From: Candidatus Fermentithermobacillaceae bacterium UBA3951
GTDB taxonomy: Bacteria > Bacillota > Sulfobacillia > Fermentithermobacillales > Fermentithermobacillaceae
Assembly: GCA_002385465.1 (NCBI GenBank)
Contig: DGDN01000019.1
Location: 1 to 16,275, forward strand
Reading direction: 5' to 3'
Length of the DNA: 16,275 bases
Positions 7,256 through 13,685 of the stretch are shown in pieces (the first letter of the stretch is position 1; every line of letters begins with the position of its first letter). Under the pieces are notes generated by a model. It had not been told where the DNA came from. It searched no databases and saw only the letters and a list, made by a program, of their open reading frames with translations. The position numbers and the translations under genes were made by a program.

Positions 7256-7909
7256 TCAGCGTCTTCTGGCCCTATGGACAGCCCTCTTGGCCGCGTAGAA
7301 CCGCCTCAGGTTCTCAGGCAAGACATAGGGCTGCTCCACCGGTTCGACATCTTGTCTCCCAAAGACCTCTCTAAGGATAGCTTCGATGATCATGGCTTTT
7401 GGAGGCACGGTGTACTCCACGCCCTCGTAGACCCAAACCCTGCAGTCGACATCCTCTCCACACAGGTCGCCGCAGGACTCGCACAAGCTTTCCTTGACGT
7501 CCATCTGGATGTCGCGGCCGTTCACACGGATCGTAGGCGAACTGACAAACCTGTGTTTTGAGGCCAGTTCTTCGCTGGTAACGTTGATTTTGTTGACGAT
7601 CACCTCGATGCCCGTTGCCTTGAGCACTTGGGAGACCTCGTCCAAGGCATCATCCAGAGTCCGGTCCGTTCCTTGACAACGCGTGCAGGTGCTTAGGTCC
7701 AGATACAGGAAGTCGATCTCCACGCGCTTCTTCTTGCTCTTAGGTATCCGGGGACTTTCGGCCACGCTGCCGCAGCATCCCGGACCGCACGCGCCCGAGT
7801 CACTCCCCGTCCGAACCCCACTCCGACCGGTTGTGGGGGCAGGTAGCCCGCAACAACCGGGACCGCAGGCACGTGAGGACGAGGCAGTCCGGCGTCTTCT
7901 TGCCGACAC
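7256..7909 (-). CDS. DUF2703-family thioredoxin-fold protein with duplicated CGPGCCG extension
   Basis: A 217-residue protein. Residues ~64-185 match DUF2703: IDFLYLDLSTCTRCQGTDRT (65-84) with a thioredoxin-like CTRC (75-78), cis-Pro region SSPTIRVNG (123-131), and a C-terminal Cys cluster CESCGDLC (143-150) plus Cys156. The N-terminus carries CGPGCCG twice (15-21 and 41-47), a likely thiol metal or metalloid ligand set. Members often occur in arsenic gene clusters; their biochemical role is not established to my knowledge. GTG 7909 is preferred, eight bases after AAGGAG; the GTG nine bases earlier abuts that site. It is the last gene of the permease-thioredoxin-DUF2703 set, 159 bp after the thioredoxin gene. 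Confidence 0.82.
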   Translation of the reverse strand: MSARRRRTASSSRACGPGCCGLPAPTTGRSGVRTGSDSGACGPGCCGSVAESPRIPKSKKKRVEIDFLYLDLSTCTRCQGTDRTLDDALDEVSQVLKATGIEVIVNKINVTSEELASKHRFVSSPTIRVNGRDIQMDVKESLCESCGDLCGEDVDCRVWVYEGVEYTVPPKAMIIEAILREVFGRQDVEPVEQPYVLPENLRRFYAAKRAVHRARRR

Positions 7910-8068
7910 TCGAACCACTCCTTCTCAACCGTTCAACTGTTCCGAAATCAAGAGGGTCCTTACATCCGTACCGAAAACGGCTCTCTTAACAGCCTGTCGC
8001 CTACACCCGAAGACCACCTATATCAAAGAAATGATTCGCCGCCCGTGCCAGTGTATGATGAACTCCCG

Positions 8069-8314
8069 CTACAGCCCGAGATGTTTTTTCAGCAGGGCTT
8101 CGGCATCTTTCTGTCTGAGAAACCGCCCTTGGGAGATAACTTTCTCGTCCACAACAACGGCAGGAGTCCTCATTACACCATACCCGGCGATTTCACCCGG
8201 GTCGCCGATATTCTCCACGGTGGCATCCAACCCCAACGCTTTCGCGGCCAATTTCGTGTTCTCGTACGTCTCCAAACTCCTCTTGCAGCAGGCTCCCAGC
8301 ACTTTGATGTTCAA
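8069..8314 (-). CDS. Small thioredoxin-fold (redox-active disulfide-type) protein
   Basis: An 81-residue single-domain protein of the MTH895/TM0996-type small thioredoxin family: strand MNIKVLG, helix, then RTPAVVVDEKVISQG (49-63) containing the cis-Pro at 51. The usual CxxC at the first helix is replaced by a vicinal pair Cys9-Cys10 (GACCKRS), so a normal dithiol cycle is doubtful and arsenic or metal binding is possible. The start is TTG 8314, eight bases after GGAGGG. It lies between an ArsP-like permease and a DUF2703 protein, a combination that suggests thiol-linked handling of arsenicals. Confidence 0.82.
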   Translation of the reverse strand: MNIKVLGACCKRSLETYENTKLAAKALGLDATVENIGDPGEIAGYGVMRTPAVVVDEKVISQGRFLRQKDAEALLKKHLGL

Positions 8315-8432
8315 CTCTTGAACCCTCCTCTCTATAGCCCATCCAAAACGAGCTATGCCATCTCGACCGAATTGCCGTTCACGAACGAAGTGCCATTTGC
8401 CATCACGAACAAACTACACCACTGCGGACGAT

Positions 8433-9443
8433 CTACGCCAACACGAATCCGAATGCGTTGAACAGGTAGCCGATAACGATGATGCCAAACGTAACGATGC
8501 CGACGAAAATCCCGAGCAACTTCGGCTTGACGACCTTGCCGAGCATAACGATGGAAGGCAGGGACAACGCCGTTACGGCCATCATGAAGGATAGGATGGT
8601 TCCGAGACCTACGCCTTTCGCGTACAGGGCCTCGGCAACGGGTATCGTCCCGAAAATATCGGCATACATGGGAACTCCTATCACGGTGGCCAGCACTACG
8701 GAGAACGGGTTCCTGGCTCCAAGCACCGTCTGTATCCACCCAGCCGGTATCCAGTTGTGAATGAGGGCTCCTATCCCCACACCAACAAGGACGTATGGAT
8801 ATACCCTGCCTACCGTCTCGCGAACCTGCTCAAGAGAATACTGGAGGCGCTCTTCCCTGGTGAGGTCCGGAGACTCGATGTCGACGCTCCCCGCCGTCTT
8901 GAACTTCTGAACGTACTCCTCAAGCCCGAGTCTGCCGAGGATTGTGCCGCCGGCGACCGCGAGAACGAGTCCCACGCTCACATAGGCGACTGCAATCTTG
9001 GCGCCAAACACACTCATGAGCAGGATAAGAGAGCCAAGGTCAACCAGGGGTGACGAGATAAGGAACGAGAAGGTCACGCCGAGGGGAAGGCCCGCGTTCG
9101 TGAAACCGATGAAGAGCGGAATGGATGAGCAGCTGCAGAACGGCGTCACGGTCCCGAGTAGAGCGCTTAGGGTGTTGGCGGTCAAGCCGTGGAAGCGCCC
9201 TAATATTTTCTTCGTGCGTTCGGGCGGGAAGAAGCTCTGGATATAGGAGATGCCATAGATCAGAACCGACAATAGCACCAGGATCTTGATGGTGTCATAC
9301 ACAAAAAACTGGGCGCTCCCGCCTAGACGGGTCCCGGTATCTACTCCGAGCGACGTCAGAATGCGGCCCACCAGAGTATTCAGCCAGTGCATACCCAGCA
9401 CTTGATTCTGAAAGAAGTCCCAAGCCGCACGCAATGATTCCAC
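8433..9443 (-). CDS. DUF318/ArsP-family permease
   Basis: A 336-residue integral membrane protein with about eight to ten hydrophobic segments. The family signature is PFCSCSSIPLF (101-111), and a second conserved site is ATVIGVPMYADIFGTIP (252-268). ArsP members export organoarsenicals, and other DUF318 proteins are linked to arsenite or unknown ions; the substrate here is not determined. A cytoplasmic loop (~175-212) is charged. The start is GTG 9443, about seven bases after GGGAGG. It leads the operon toward the thioredoxin and DUF2703 genes. Its promoter carries the same 11-mer as the arsR promoter, so it is probably induced by the ArsR ligand. Confidence 0.88.
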   Translation of the reverse strand: MESLRAAWDFFQNQVLGMHWLNTLVGRILTSLGVDTGTRLGGSAQFFVYDTIKILVLLSVLIYGISYIQSFFPPERTKKILGRFHGLTANTLSALLGTVTPFCSCSSIPLFIGFTNAGLPLGVTFSFLISSPLVDLGSLILLMSVFGAKIAVAYVSVGLVLAVAGGTILGRLGLEEYVQKFKTAGSVDIESPDLTREERLQYSLEQVRETVGRVYPYVLVGVGIGALIHNWIPAGWIQTVLGARNPFSVVLATVIGVPMYADIFGTIPVAEALYAKGVGLGTILSFMMAVTALSLPSIVMLGKVVKPKLLGIFVGIVTFGIIVIGYLFNAFGFVLA

Positions 9444-9475
9444 TCTGAACGCCTCCCAACAAACCGACTAGATGT

Positions 9476-9504
9476 AGCATACGCCTATATGCCCACACAG
9501 GCAA
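9476..9504 (-). promoter_or_regulatory. Promoter and ArsR-type operator of the permease operon
   Basis: On the minus strand TTGCCT (9499-9504) and TATGCT (9476-9481) are 17 bp apart, 33 bp upstream of the permease GTG. GGCATATAGGC (9483-9493) fills the spacer. Its complement GCCTATATGCC is identical to 5184-5194 in the arsR promoter. GCATA and TATGC around it form an inverted repeat. A repressor bound here would exclude polymerase. Confidence 0.65.
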
Positions 9505-9621
9505 CTAGAATTTGTCACATGGTACAGGAATCTGTATTTGTCATCGACGTTGACGGGAACACGCACTACCCGAGGGTACCGTGGGCAACCAGGTGGCACG
9601 CTGAACAACGGGTCAGTGTTT

Positions 9622-9642
9622 CCGGGCTGAGTTCACGCCCGG
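9622..9642 (-). terminator. GC hairpin downstream of tRNA-Leu
   Basis: CCGGGC (9622-9627) and GCCCGG (9637-9642) pair around a 9-base loop, about 45 bp beyond the tRNA 3' end on the minus strand. No T-run follows, so it is at best a weak terminator or processing boundary. Confidence 0.3.
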
Positions 9643-9686
9643 CTGCAGGAAGCAACGATTTGGCGATGGTTTACCCTCATGTTCTG

Positions 9687-9775
9687 TGGTGCCGGGAGCG
9701 GGAGTCGAACCCGCACGGGCCTTACGACCCAAGGGATTTTAAGTCCCCATTGTCTACCGATTCCAACATCCCGGC
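9687..9775 (-). tRNA. tRNA-Leu(UAA), CCA encoded
   Basis: Reading the minus strand, the acceptor stem GCCGGGA (from 9775) pairs with TCCCGGC, followed by discriminator A (9690) and an encoded CCA (9687-9689). The anticodon loop contains CT-TAA-AA, giving anticodon UAA for leucine. A long variable arm (class II) precedes the T arm GGGTTCGACTCCC. It lies downstream of the S1-domain gene on the same strand. Confidence 0.95.
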
Positions 9776-9864
9776 ATGTTCTGCGCTAGTTGCTACTACA
9801 AGTCCCGCTGCACAAGGCGGGCCCAAGGAGTTCTCTCAGCCGGCCTTGTCAGGCATCACTCAAC

Positions 9865-9873
9865 ATTATACCA
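9865..9873 (-). promoter_or_regulatory. Extended -10 promoter for tRNA-Leu
   Basis: The minus strand carries TGGTATAAT, a perfect TATAAT (9865-9870) with the TGn extension, about 90 bp before the tRNA 5' end. No good -35 is visible at 17 bp, consistent with an extended -10 promoter. Assignment is by position. Confidence 0.45.
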
Positions 9874-9968
9874 GCAGTCGAACGCCAACAAAATAAACAC
9901 CGGGTCGCTCGCTAATAGATGGCTAAGCCGGCCCGGACCTTTCAAAGTCACTATCCTATGACTACTTG

Positions 9969-10358
9969 TTATCCTCTAGGAGAACCACGTCCTCCCCGCT
10001 TGGAGTCCGTGTTTCGTCGCAGATCCGCGAGCCTCTCATCGCTTTCCCTCATGAAGCGTGCGAGTCTATCCTCGAAATCGGCTCTGCTCTTCCGGAAGTC
10101 GCTGGCGCTTCTGGGACGGTAATTGGGGCTGGCCTGCTTGATCGACAATCCAATCTTGCCTGAAGGGTCAACGGAAAGGACTTTGACTTTTACTGTGTCG
10201 TTCTTCTTGACGTATTGGTTGATGTCTTTCACGTATGCGTCCGCGATCTCTGAGATGTGCACCAAACCGGTCTTTCCGTCCGGCAGGCTCACAAATGCAC
10301 CAAAATTCGTAATTCCGGTAACAACGCCCTCAATGATCGCTCCGACCTCGAGCGCCAT
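9969..10358 (-). CDS. yabR: S1-domain RNA-binding protein (YabR-like)
   Basis: A 129-residue protein with one S1/OB domain at residues ~1-75 (GAIIEGVVTGITNFGAFVSL, GLVHISEIAD, GKIGLSIKQ) that binds RNA or ribosomes, then a basic, Arg/Ser-rich, partly helical tail ending GGRGSPRG. Length and domain order match Bacillus YabR (about 128 residues), which lies after divIC in that genome. The start is ATG 10358, but GGAGG is only one base away and another AGGAGG is 12 away, so initiation may be unusual. It has its own consensus promoter and is separated from divIC by the inverted yabP-divIC block. The exact role is unknown. Confidence 0.85.
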   Translation of the reverse strand: MALEVGAIIEGVVTGITNFGAFVSLPDGKTGLVHISEIADAYVKDINQYVKKNDTVKVKVLSVDPSGKIGLSIKQASPNYRPRSASDFRKSRADFEDRLARFMRESDERLADLRRNTDSKRGGRGSPRG

Positions 10359-10404
10359 ACCTCCAAGATTCCTCCTGCATTTTGTTAATTACCAGGCGAA
10401 ATTC

Positions 10405-10434
10405 ATTATAGGTTATGCCGTTTTTTAGTGTCAA
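10405..10434 (-). promoter_or_regulatory. Consensus sigma-A promoter of the S1-domain gene
   Basis: Both hexamers are perfect on the minus strand: TTGACA (10429-10434) and TATAAT (10405-10410), with an AT-rich 18-bp spacer. The -10 lies 46 bp before the ATG of the S1 gene. It points away from yabP, so this is a divergent regulatory region. Confidence 0.85.
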
Positions 10435-10467
10435 GAAACAGAATCTACACTCTATCATTTAAAGAAC

Positions 10468-10495
10468 GCATATATCAAGCCTTCTCGCATAGTTA
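10468..10495 (+). promoter_or_regulatory. Possible sporulation (sigma-E-like) promoter of yabP
   Basis: GCATATA (10468-10474) resembles the sigma-E -35 KMATATT and is followed 13 bp later by CATAGTTA (10488-10495), which keeps only the CATA of the -10 CATACAMT. In Bacillus the yabPQ genes are sigma-E dependent, which motivated the search. The match is weak. Confidence 0.25.
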
Positions 10496-10555
10496 TCCTT
10501 GTGACGGGGCTTGGGACAAAGTCCTGTCCGAAAGCGCCGCGAGGGGGATTGGGCG

Positions 10556-10849
10556 TTGAACGATTTTGAACTGGATGAAAAGGAACATCGCATTGAGATC
10601 CTTCAGCGGGAACAGGTGAGGATACAAGGTGTCATCCACGTGGAAAGCTTCGATGAAAGGCAAGTCGTGATAGAGACGGACCTCGGGATGATCACCGTGA
10701 TCGGCGAGGAATTCCATATTACCAGCCTGGACTTGGATAAGGGACTGCTGATCCTGGAGGGGGCGTTTGCGGGCCTCGAATACTCCGGACTCGATAGGCT
10801 AAAGAGCAGGCAGAAAGACAGGGGATTCCTGCAACGCCTCTTCCGCTAA
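10556..10849 (+). CDS. yabP: Sporulation protein YabP
   Basis: A 97-residue protein of the YabP/YqfC family. It shows the expected HRIEILQREQVRIQGVIHVESFD (11-33), then ETDLGMITVIGEEFHITSLDLDKGLLILEG (40-69) and a LEYSG end. YabP is a small sporulation protein of uncertain biochemical role, made in the mother cell in Bacillus. The start is TTG 10556, eight bases after GAGGGGG; this removes 15 unrelated residues that the longest open frame would add. yabQ begins one base after its stop, so the two are translationally coupled. Confidence 0.88.
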   Translation: MNDFELDEKEHRIEILQREQVRIQGVIHVESFDERQVVIETDLGMITVIGEEFHITSLDLDKGLLILEGAFAGLEYSGLDRLKSRQKDRGFLQRLFR

Positions 10850-10850
10850 C

Positions 10851-11324
10851 ATGCGCGTGCCGGTAGAAGTACAGGTCTGGCGACTTACGGTCCTTTTCGT
10901 CGTGGGGGCCGTCTCTGACCTATTGTTCCAGTCCTATAGGGCTTTCCGCGCCGTCTTTCGTCCGAAACGCCTGGGGCATCACCTCTTGGATGCTCTGGCT
11001 GCAATCCTCCTGCTGGCAGGATTAGGTGCCACAGTCCTCATCATAAACTGGGGCGAACTGAGGATGTACGTCCCCGTGTCGATATTCCTCGGCGCTCTCA
11101 TGACCCATGCGTTGGTCGGAGGAGCCACCTATAGAAGTGCATTCCGGGCTTTCGTCAGTTTAAGAAAGGGGCTCAACTGGGGGCACCGTCGAATCGTTAC
11201 CCCGACCGTGAGGACCGCGCAACGCACTGCCCGTTGGGTTAAGCACGCTCTCTTCCCACCTTCTCCTCCCCAGCCTCCTGTGCCGCCCGACGACGGAGAT
11301 CCCCCCCCAAGGCCCGGGACCTGA
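10851..11324 (+). CDS. yabQ: Spore cortex protein YabQ, truncated tail at a C8 run
   Basis: A 157-residue membrane protein. YabQ is known in Bacillus to be needed for spore cortex formation and lies in the outer forespore membrane. Hydrophobic segments are at about residues 10-25, 45-66 and 72-92. A basic region and a proline-rich tail (FPPSPPQPPVPPDDGDPPP) follow. The present stop is at 11322-11324, immediately after a C8 run (11301-11308). With seven C the frame would continue to 11422-11424 with about 40 more residues rich in Pro/Asp/Glu (GPGPEDPP, EPPDPPGPPDPSYPPDHP), so the tail is probably frameshifted. No SD is visible at the ATG; expression probably couples to yabP. Confidence 0.85.
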   Translation: MRVPVEVQVWRLTVLFVVGAVSDLLFQSYRAFRAVFRPKRLGHHLLDALAAILLLAGLGATVLIINWGELRMYVPVSIFLGALMTHALVGGATYRSAFRAFVSLRKGLNWGHRRIVTPTVRTAQRTARWVKHALFPPSPPQPPVPPDDGDPPPRPGT

Positions 11325-11469
11325 GGATCCCCCTTCACGAGCGCAACCACTGGAACCACCTGATCCACCGGGACCGCCGGATCCATCATATCCGCCAGAT
11401 CACCCCACAGCGCTCCACCTGTGAACGCGGAGCGCGGGCATGCCGGCAAGTGATCCTTCGTATCCTTAG

Positions 11470-11499
11470 AAAGTCCCGATCTTCAAAGAAGGACTTTTG
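11470..11499 (+). terminator. Hairpin between yabQ and the HTH-divIC pair
   Basis: AAAGTCC (11470-11476) and GGACTTT (11491-11497) form a 7-bp stem, with an inner CTTC/GAAG pairing. Only a short TTTT ends the stem. It could end yabPQ transcription before the separate HTH-divIC promoter region, but the weak U-tract leaves this uncertain. Confidence 0.35.
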
Positions 11500-11529
11500 A
11501 AATCGATGTAGAAAGGGGTTGTACTAATT

Positions 11530-11561
11530 CTGTCCACAGATTGTGCATATTTTGTGGATAA
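11530..11561. promoter_or_regulatory. Facing DnaA-box pair upstream of HTH-divIC
   Basis: TGTGGATAA (11553-11561) is the exact complement of the DnaA box TTATCCACA. CTGTCCACA (11530-11538) matches seven of nine on the other strand. The boxes face each other across 14 bp and end 15 bp before the GTG of the HTH gene, a position suited to regulating it. One perfect box alone could be chance; the pair is more suggestive. Confidence 0.5.
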
Positions 11562-11576
11562 CCCAGGGGACAACTT

Positions 11577-11813
11577 GTGCAAATCGAGATAAGAGGCGCC
11601 GAGCGATTGAGTTTCCGGGAGCGTCAGGTAGTCGTGCTCAAAGAAACGGGTTGCTCGGCTGAAGAAATAGCGAAGAGGCTCGGCATAAGCCAAGCCACCG
11701 TGGCCACCTTGTATAACCGGGCAAAAAGCAAGGGTTATCAGGTGGTAATCGTGATTTCCGGAGACCCGCTGAATCTGTTCGGTGGCGAGGGACCTGAGGA
11801 GGAATCCTTATGA
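11577..11813 (+). CDS. Sigma-70 region-4-like helix-turn-helix protein
   Basis: A 78-residue protein. FRERQVVVLKETGCSAEEIAKRLGISQATVATLYNRAK (13-50) is a region-4/LuxR-like HTH with recognition helix near ISQATVATLYNRA (37-49). There is no region 2, so it is not a complete sigma factor. A hydrophobic strand (YQVVIVI) and an acidic tail follow. The start is GTG 11577 after AGGGG. Its stop overlaps the divIC start as ATGA (11810-11813), so translation of the two is coupled. It may be a small regulator; targets are unknown. Confidence 0.7.
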   Translation: MQIEIRGAERLSFRERQVVVLKETGCSAEEIAKRLGISQATVATLYNRAKSKGYQVVIVISGDPLNLFGGEGPEEESL

Positions 11814-12106
11814 GCGAAAAGGTAAAACGGCCGAGACGCAAGCTTCTTCCGGGATTGGTCGGCACGGTCTTGCTGCTGGCGGTCCTCATCTCGTTTTGCG
11901 TCCGGCAGGCCGAGGTCATGGCCGCGCGGAAGCGATTAGCGGACATCGAACGCGAGATCGAGTATTACCGGGCAATGAACGAAGCGCTCCAAGAGCAGGC
12001 AGAAAAACTCAAAAGCCCGGAACACATCGAGAAGGTCGCCAGGGAAAAACTCGGGCTTGTAATGCCCGGAGAAGTGCAATACATGCTTGTAACCACAACC
12101 GAATAG
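11810..12106 (+). CDS. divIC: Septum formation initiator DivIC/FtsB family
   Basis: A 98-residue bitopic division protein. The cytoplasmic N-terminus is basic (KVKRPRRKLLP), a membrane segment spans about residues 13-31, a coiled coil (~36-68, ADIEREIEYYRAMNEALQEQ) follows, and the family end motif EHIEKVAREKLGLVMPGE is at 71-88. In Bacillus, DivIC forms a septal complex with FtsL and DivIB. It overlaps the HTH gene by four bases and shares its transcript. It is convergent with rqcP, opposite to the Bacillus order where rqcP, yabP, yabQ and divIC run in one direction. Confidence 0.93.
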   Translation: MSEKVKRPRRKLLPGLVGTVLLLAVLISFCVRQAEVMAARKRLADIEREIEYYRAMNEALQEQAEKLKSPEHIEKVAREKLGLVMPGEVQYMLVTTTE

Positions 12107-12120
12107 GAAGCGCCCGCGAC

Positions 12121-12152
12121 GATGCCGCACCTTTAGGAGCGGCTATCGTTTT
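12121..12152 (+). terminator. Terminator after divIC
   Basis: GATGCCGC (12121-12128) pairs with GCGGCTATC (12139-12147), eight base pairs with one bulged base, followed by GTTTTCT. The hairpin starts 15 bases after the divIC stop and overlaps the rqcP 3' end. On the minus strand no T-run follows it, so it should mainly stop plus-strand transcription. Confidence 0.6.
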
Positions 12153-12438
12153 CTCCCTCTAAAGTGCCGGAGATGACCTCGTACATCTCACCGGCACTCT
12201 TCTTATCGGCGGACTCGGCGACCTTCAGCACCTTGTATGTCGCCGTCCGATTACCAAACGCGATCTCCAGGATATCGCCCGCTCCCACAAGAGTGGAAGG
12301 TTTGGCGGTCCGGCCGTTTTTCTTGACACGGCCCCCAAGGCAAATCTCCTGAGCCAAAGTCCTGCGTTTCATGATGCGGCTTACTTTGAGAAACTTGTCA
12401 AGCCTCACCTGCTGAGAGTTCGACGACAGACCGGACAC
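12133..12438 (-). CDS. rqcP: S4-domain protein RqcP (YabO)
   Basis: A 101-residue protein with an S4 RNA-binding domain: VRLDKFLKVSRIMKRRTLAQEICLGGRVKKNGRTAKPSTLVGAGDILEI (11-59). RqcP works with RqcH in ribosome-associated quality control, stabilising P-site tRNA on stalled 50S subunits. The start is GTG 12438, nine bases after GGAGGG, giving ten residues before the family's usual VRLDKFL start; the GTG at 12408 would match the family length but lacks an SD. The C-terminus is longer and acidic (LEGENDSRS). It follows the unknown 342-residue gene by 20 bp. Confidence 0.9.
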   Translation of the reverse strand: MSGLSSNSQQVRLDKFLKVSRIMKRRTLAQEICLGGRVKKNGRTAKPSTLVGAGDILEIAFGNRTATYKVLKVAESADKKSAGEMYEVISGTLEGENDSRS

Positions 12439-12458
12439 TATAACGATCCCTCCGATTC

Positions 12459-13487
12459 CTACCCTACCCCCCTGTAATGGTTGATCAGGGCGCATCTAAA
12501 GGTCAAATCCCAAGTCCTCGACTTCCGATTGGTTTTCCAGTCAGGTTCAAGCGCGAGTCCCGTGTAAGGGCTCCAACGACGGAATGAGCGGTGGGCGATC
12601 TTCAAGGAGAAATGACCGTGGCCGTCCAAGAACTCTGAGTTCATCTCTTCAACCTGCCTGGCCAGTTGGGAGACCAAGGAGACGACCCCTAGCCTCGAAA
12701 GCATCTCCATCCTATGAAACCACCCCAGCCACTCAAGAGGTTTCATGTTCTTCATGTCGGGACAGAAATCGTGCATGAATACTGATGCAGGGGCCATAAT
12801 CTGGGATTTGTGCAGGAGATGAACTTGAGGGATGGGAGATAGGGAAACGAGCTTCGTGACGGCCCCCGCGAGCATCTTGATGTTTTCGTCAGTCCTCCAA
12901 ACCCGGGTGTATGCAAGCAAGCGCAAGTGGTACAAACTTGGCCAGCTCACTCCCTCCCGAAACACCAGCCACTTCTTATGGGGGCGCACCACATCCTCGA
13001 GGCTACTCACTCCCAGAAGAAAGCGGAATCCCTGAAGGGCCTCTTCGATCTGTCCTCTGACAAGCGACACGTCCTCAACTCCGGCATAGGCGAATACGGT
13101 GGCCAGGATCATCTTGGACCCACCAAGGCGATGCCTGTCCAATGCTTTTCCAACGTTTGACAGGCAACCGTCGTCAAATGAGTCTCCCCTGCTTGTTAGA
13201 GCATGCAGGGCGTCACCAACCACCGGGTGGCGCCTCAATCCCTTCTCCATCAGAATGCGGATTCCGGTCTCCGGACCCTTTTCGTGGTGGAGCTCCTCAC
13301 CCAACCAGCCGTCACACTTGCGCCATCCGAGCACTTCTTTGACGAGCCGGTCTTTGAGGATCTCCTCCTTGAACTTCATTGACTCAACATCGGTCATGCA
13401 CTCACCCAAGATCTCCTCGCGAACACGATAACGGATAGACGGGCATGCGCTATCGAGAAGGTCACTCAACGCAACCGGCATCCTCAT
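12459..13487 (-). CDS. Conserved-looking protein of unknown function, possibly alpha/alpha-toroid
   Basis: A 342-residue soluble protein without signal or membrane segments. It is rich in helices and aromatic residues, with DGWLGEELH (59-67), GIRILMEKGL (74-83), and a C-terminal WDLTFRCALINHYR. Such patterns recall squalene-cyclase/prenyltransferase-like helical barrels found as uncharacterised proteins in Bacillota; this is a guess from pattern only. The start is ATG 13487, eight bases after GGGGAGG. It sits between hup and rqcP, where Bacillus has no gene, and its last codons are 20 bp from the rqcP start, so both are probably co-transcribed. Confidence 0.7.
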   Translation of the reverse strand: MRMPVALSDLLDSACPSIRYRVREEILGECMTDVESMKFKEEILKDRLVKEVLGWRKCDGWLGEELHHEKGPETGIRILMEKGLRRHPVVGDALHALTSRGDSFDDGCLSNVGKALDRHRLGGSKMILATVFAYAGVEDVSLVRGQIEEALQGFRFLLGVSSLEDVVRPHKKWLVFREGVSWPSLYHLRLLAYTRVWRTDENIKMLAGAVTKLVSLSPIPQVHLLHKSQIMAPASVFMHDFCPDMKNMKPLEWLGWFHRMEMLSRLGVVSLVSQLARQVEEMNSEFLDGHGHFSLKIAHRSFRRWSPYTGLALEPDWKTNRKSRTWDLTFRCALINHYRGVG

Positions 13488-13633
13488 CTCTGGTTCCTCC
13501 CCGGCGAGATCTCTGGAGCTTTTTCTCGAGCACGTTTACCTTCATGGAACAAGAGAGCCACCAAGAAGCCTCCGGCGATCACTTATGAGCCATCGTCTCC
13601 TCGGTGGTCCTCGTTTTCGCCTTCATCCCGCCA

Positions 13634-13657
13634 CCGGCCGGCTCATTCAGCCGCCGG
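13634..13657 (-). terminator. GC-rich hairpin after hup
   Basis: CCGGCCGGCT (13634-13643) and AGCCGCCGG (13649-13657) make nine pairs with one bulged C and a 5-base loop, 28 bases beyond the hup stop on the minus strand. No T-run follows, so it may stabilise the upstream mRNA or end transcription weakly. The rest of 13488-13685 shows no gene. Confidence 0.4.
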
Positions 13658-13685
13658 CCCTCGCGCAATATGCCTTTGGCTATAC

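Noticed and set aside
7043..7561. Plus-strand open frame over array 2 and the DUF2703 gene
   Set aside because: It shadows a recognisable gene on the other strand and its N-terminal part is repeat-derived.
8015..8024. Third ArsR operator before the DUF2703 gene (CCTATAT)
   Set aside because: Only seven bases are shared with the other two sites and no promoter surrounds it.
8353..8739. Minus-strand frame overlapping the permease end
   Set aside because: Arg/His-rich shadow of the permease gene without a family pattern.
9565..9645. T-box-like core (AACCAGGTGGCACGC) with a following hairpin on plus
   Set aside because: The invariant ACCGCG part is broken, no stem I is recognised, and no plus-strand synthetase or amino-acid gene follows.
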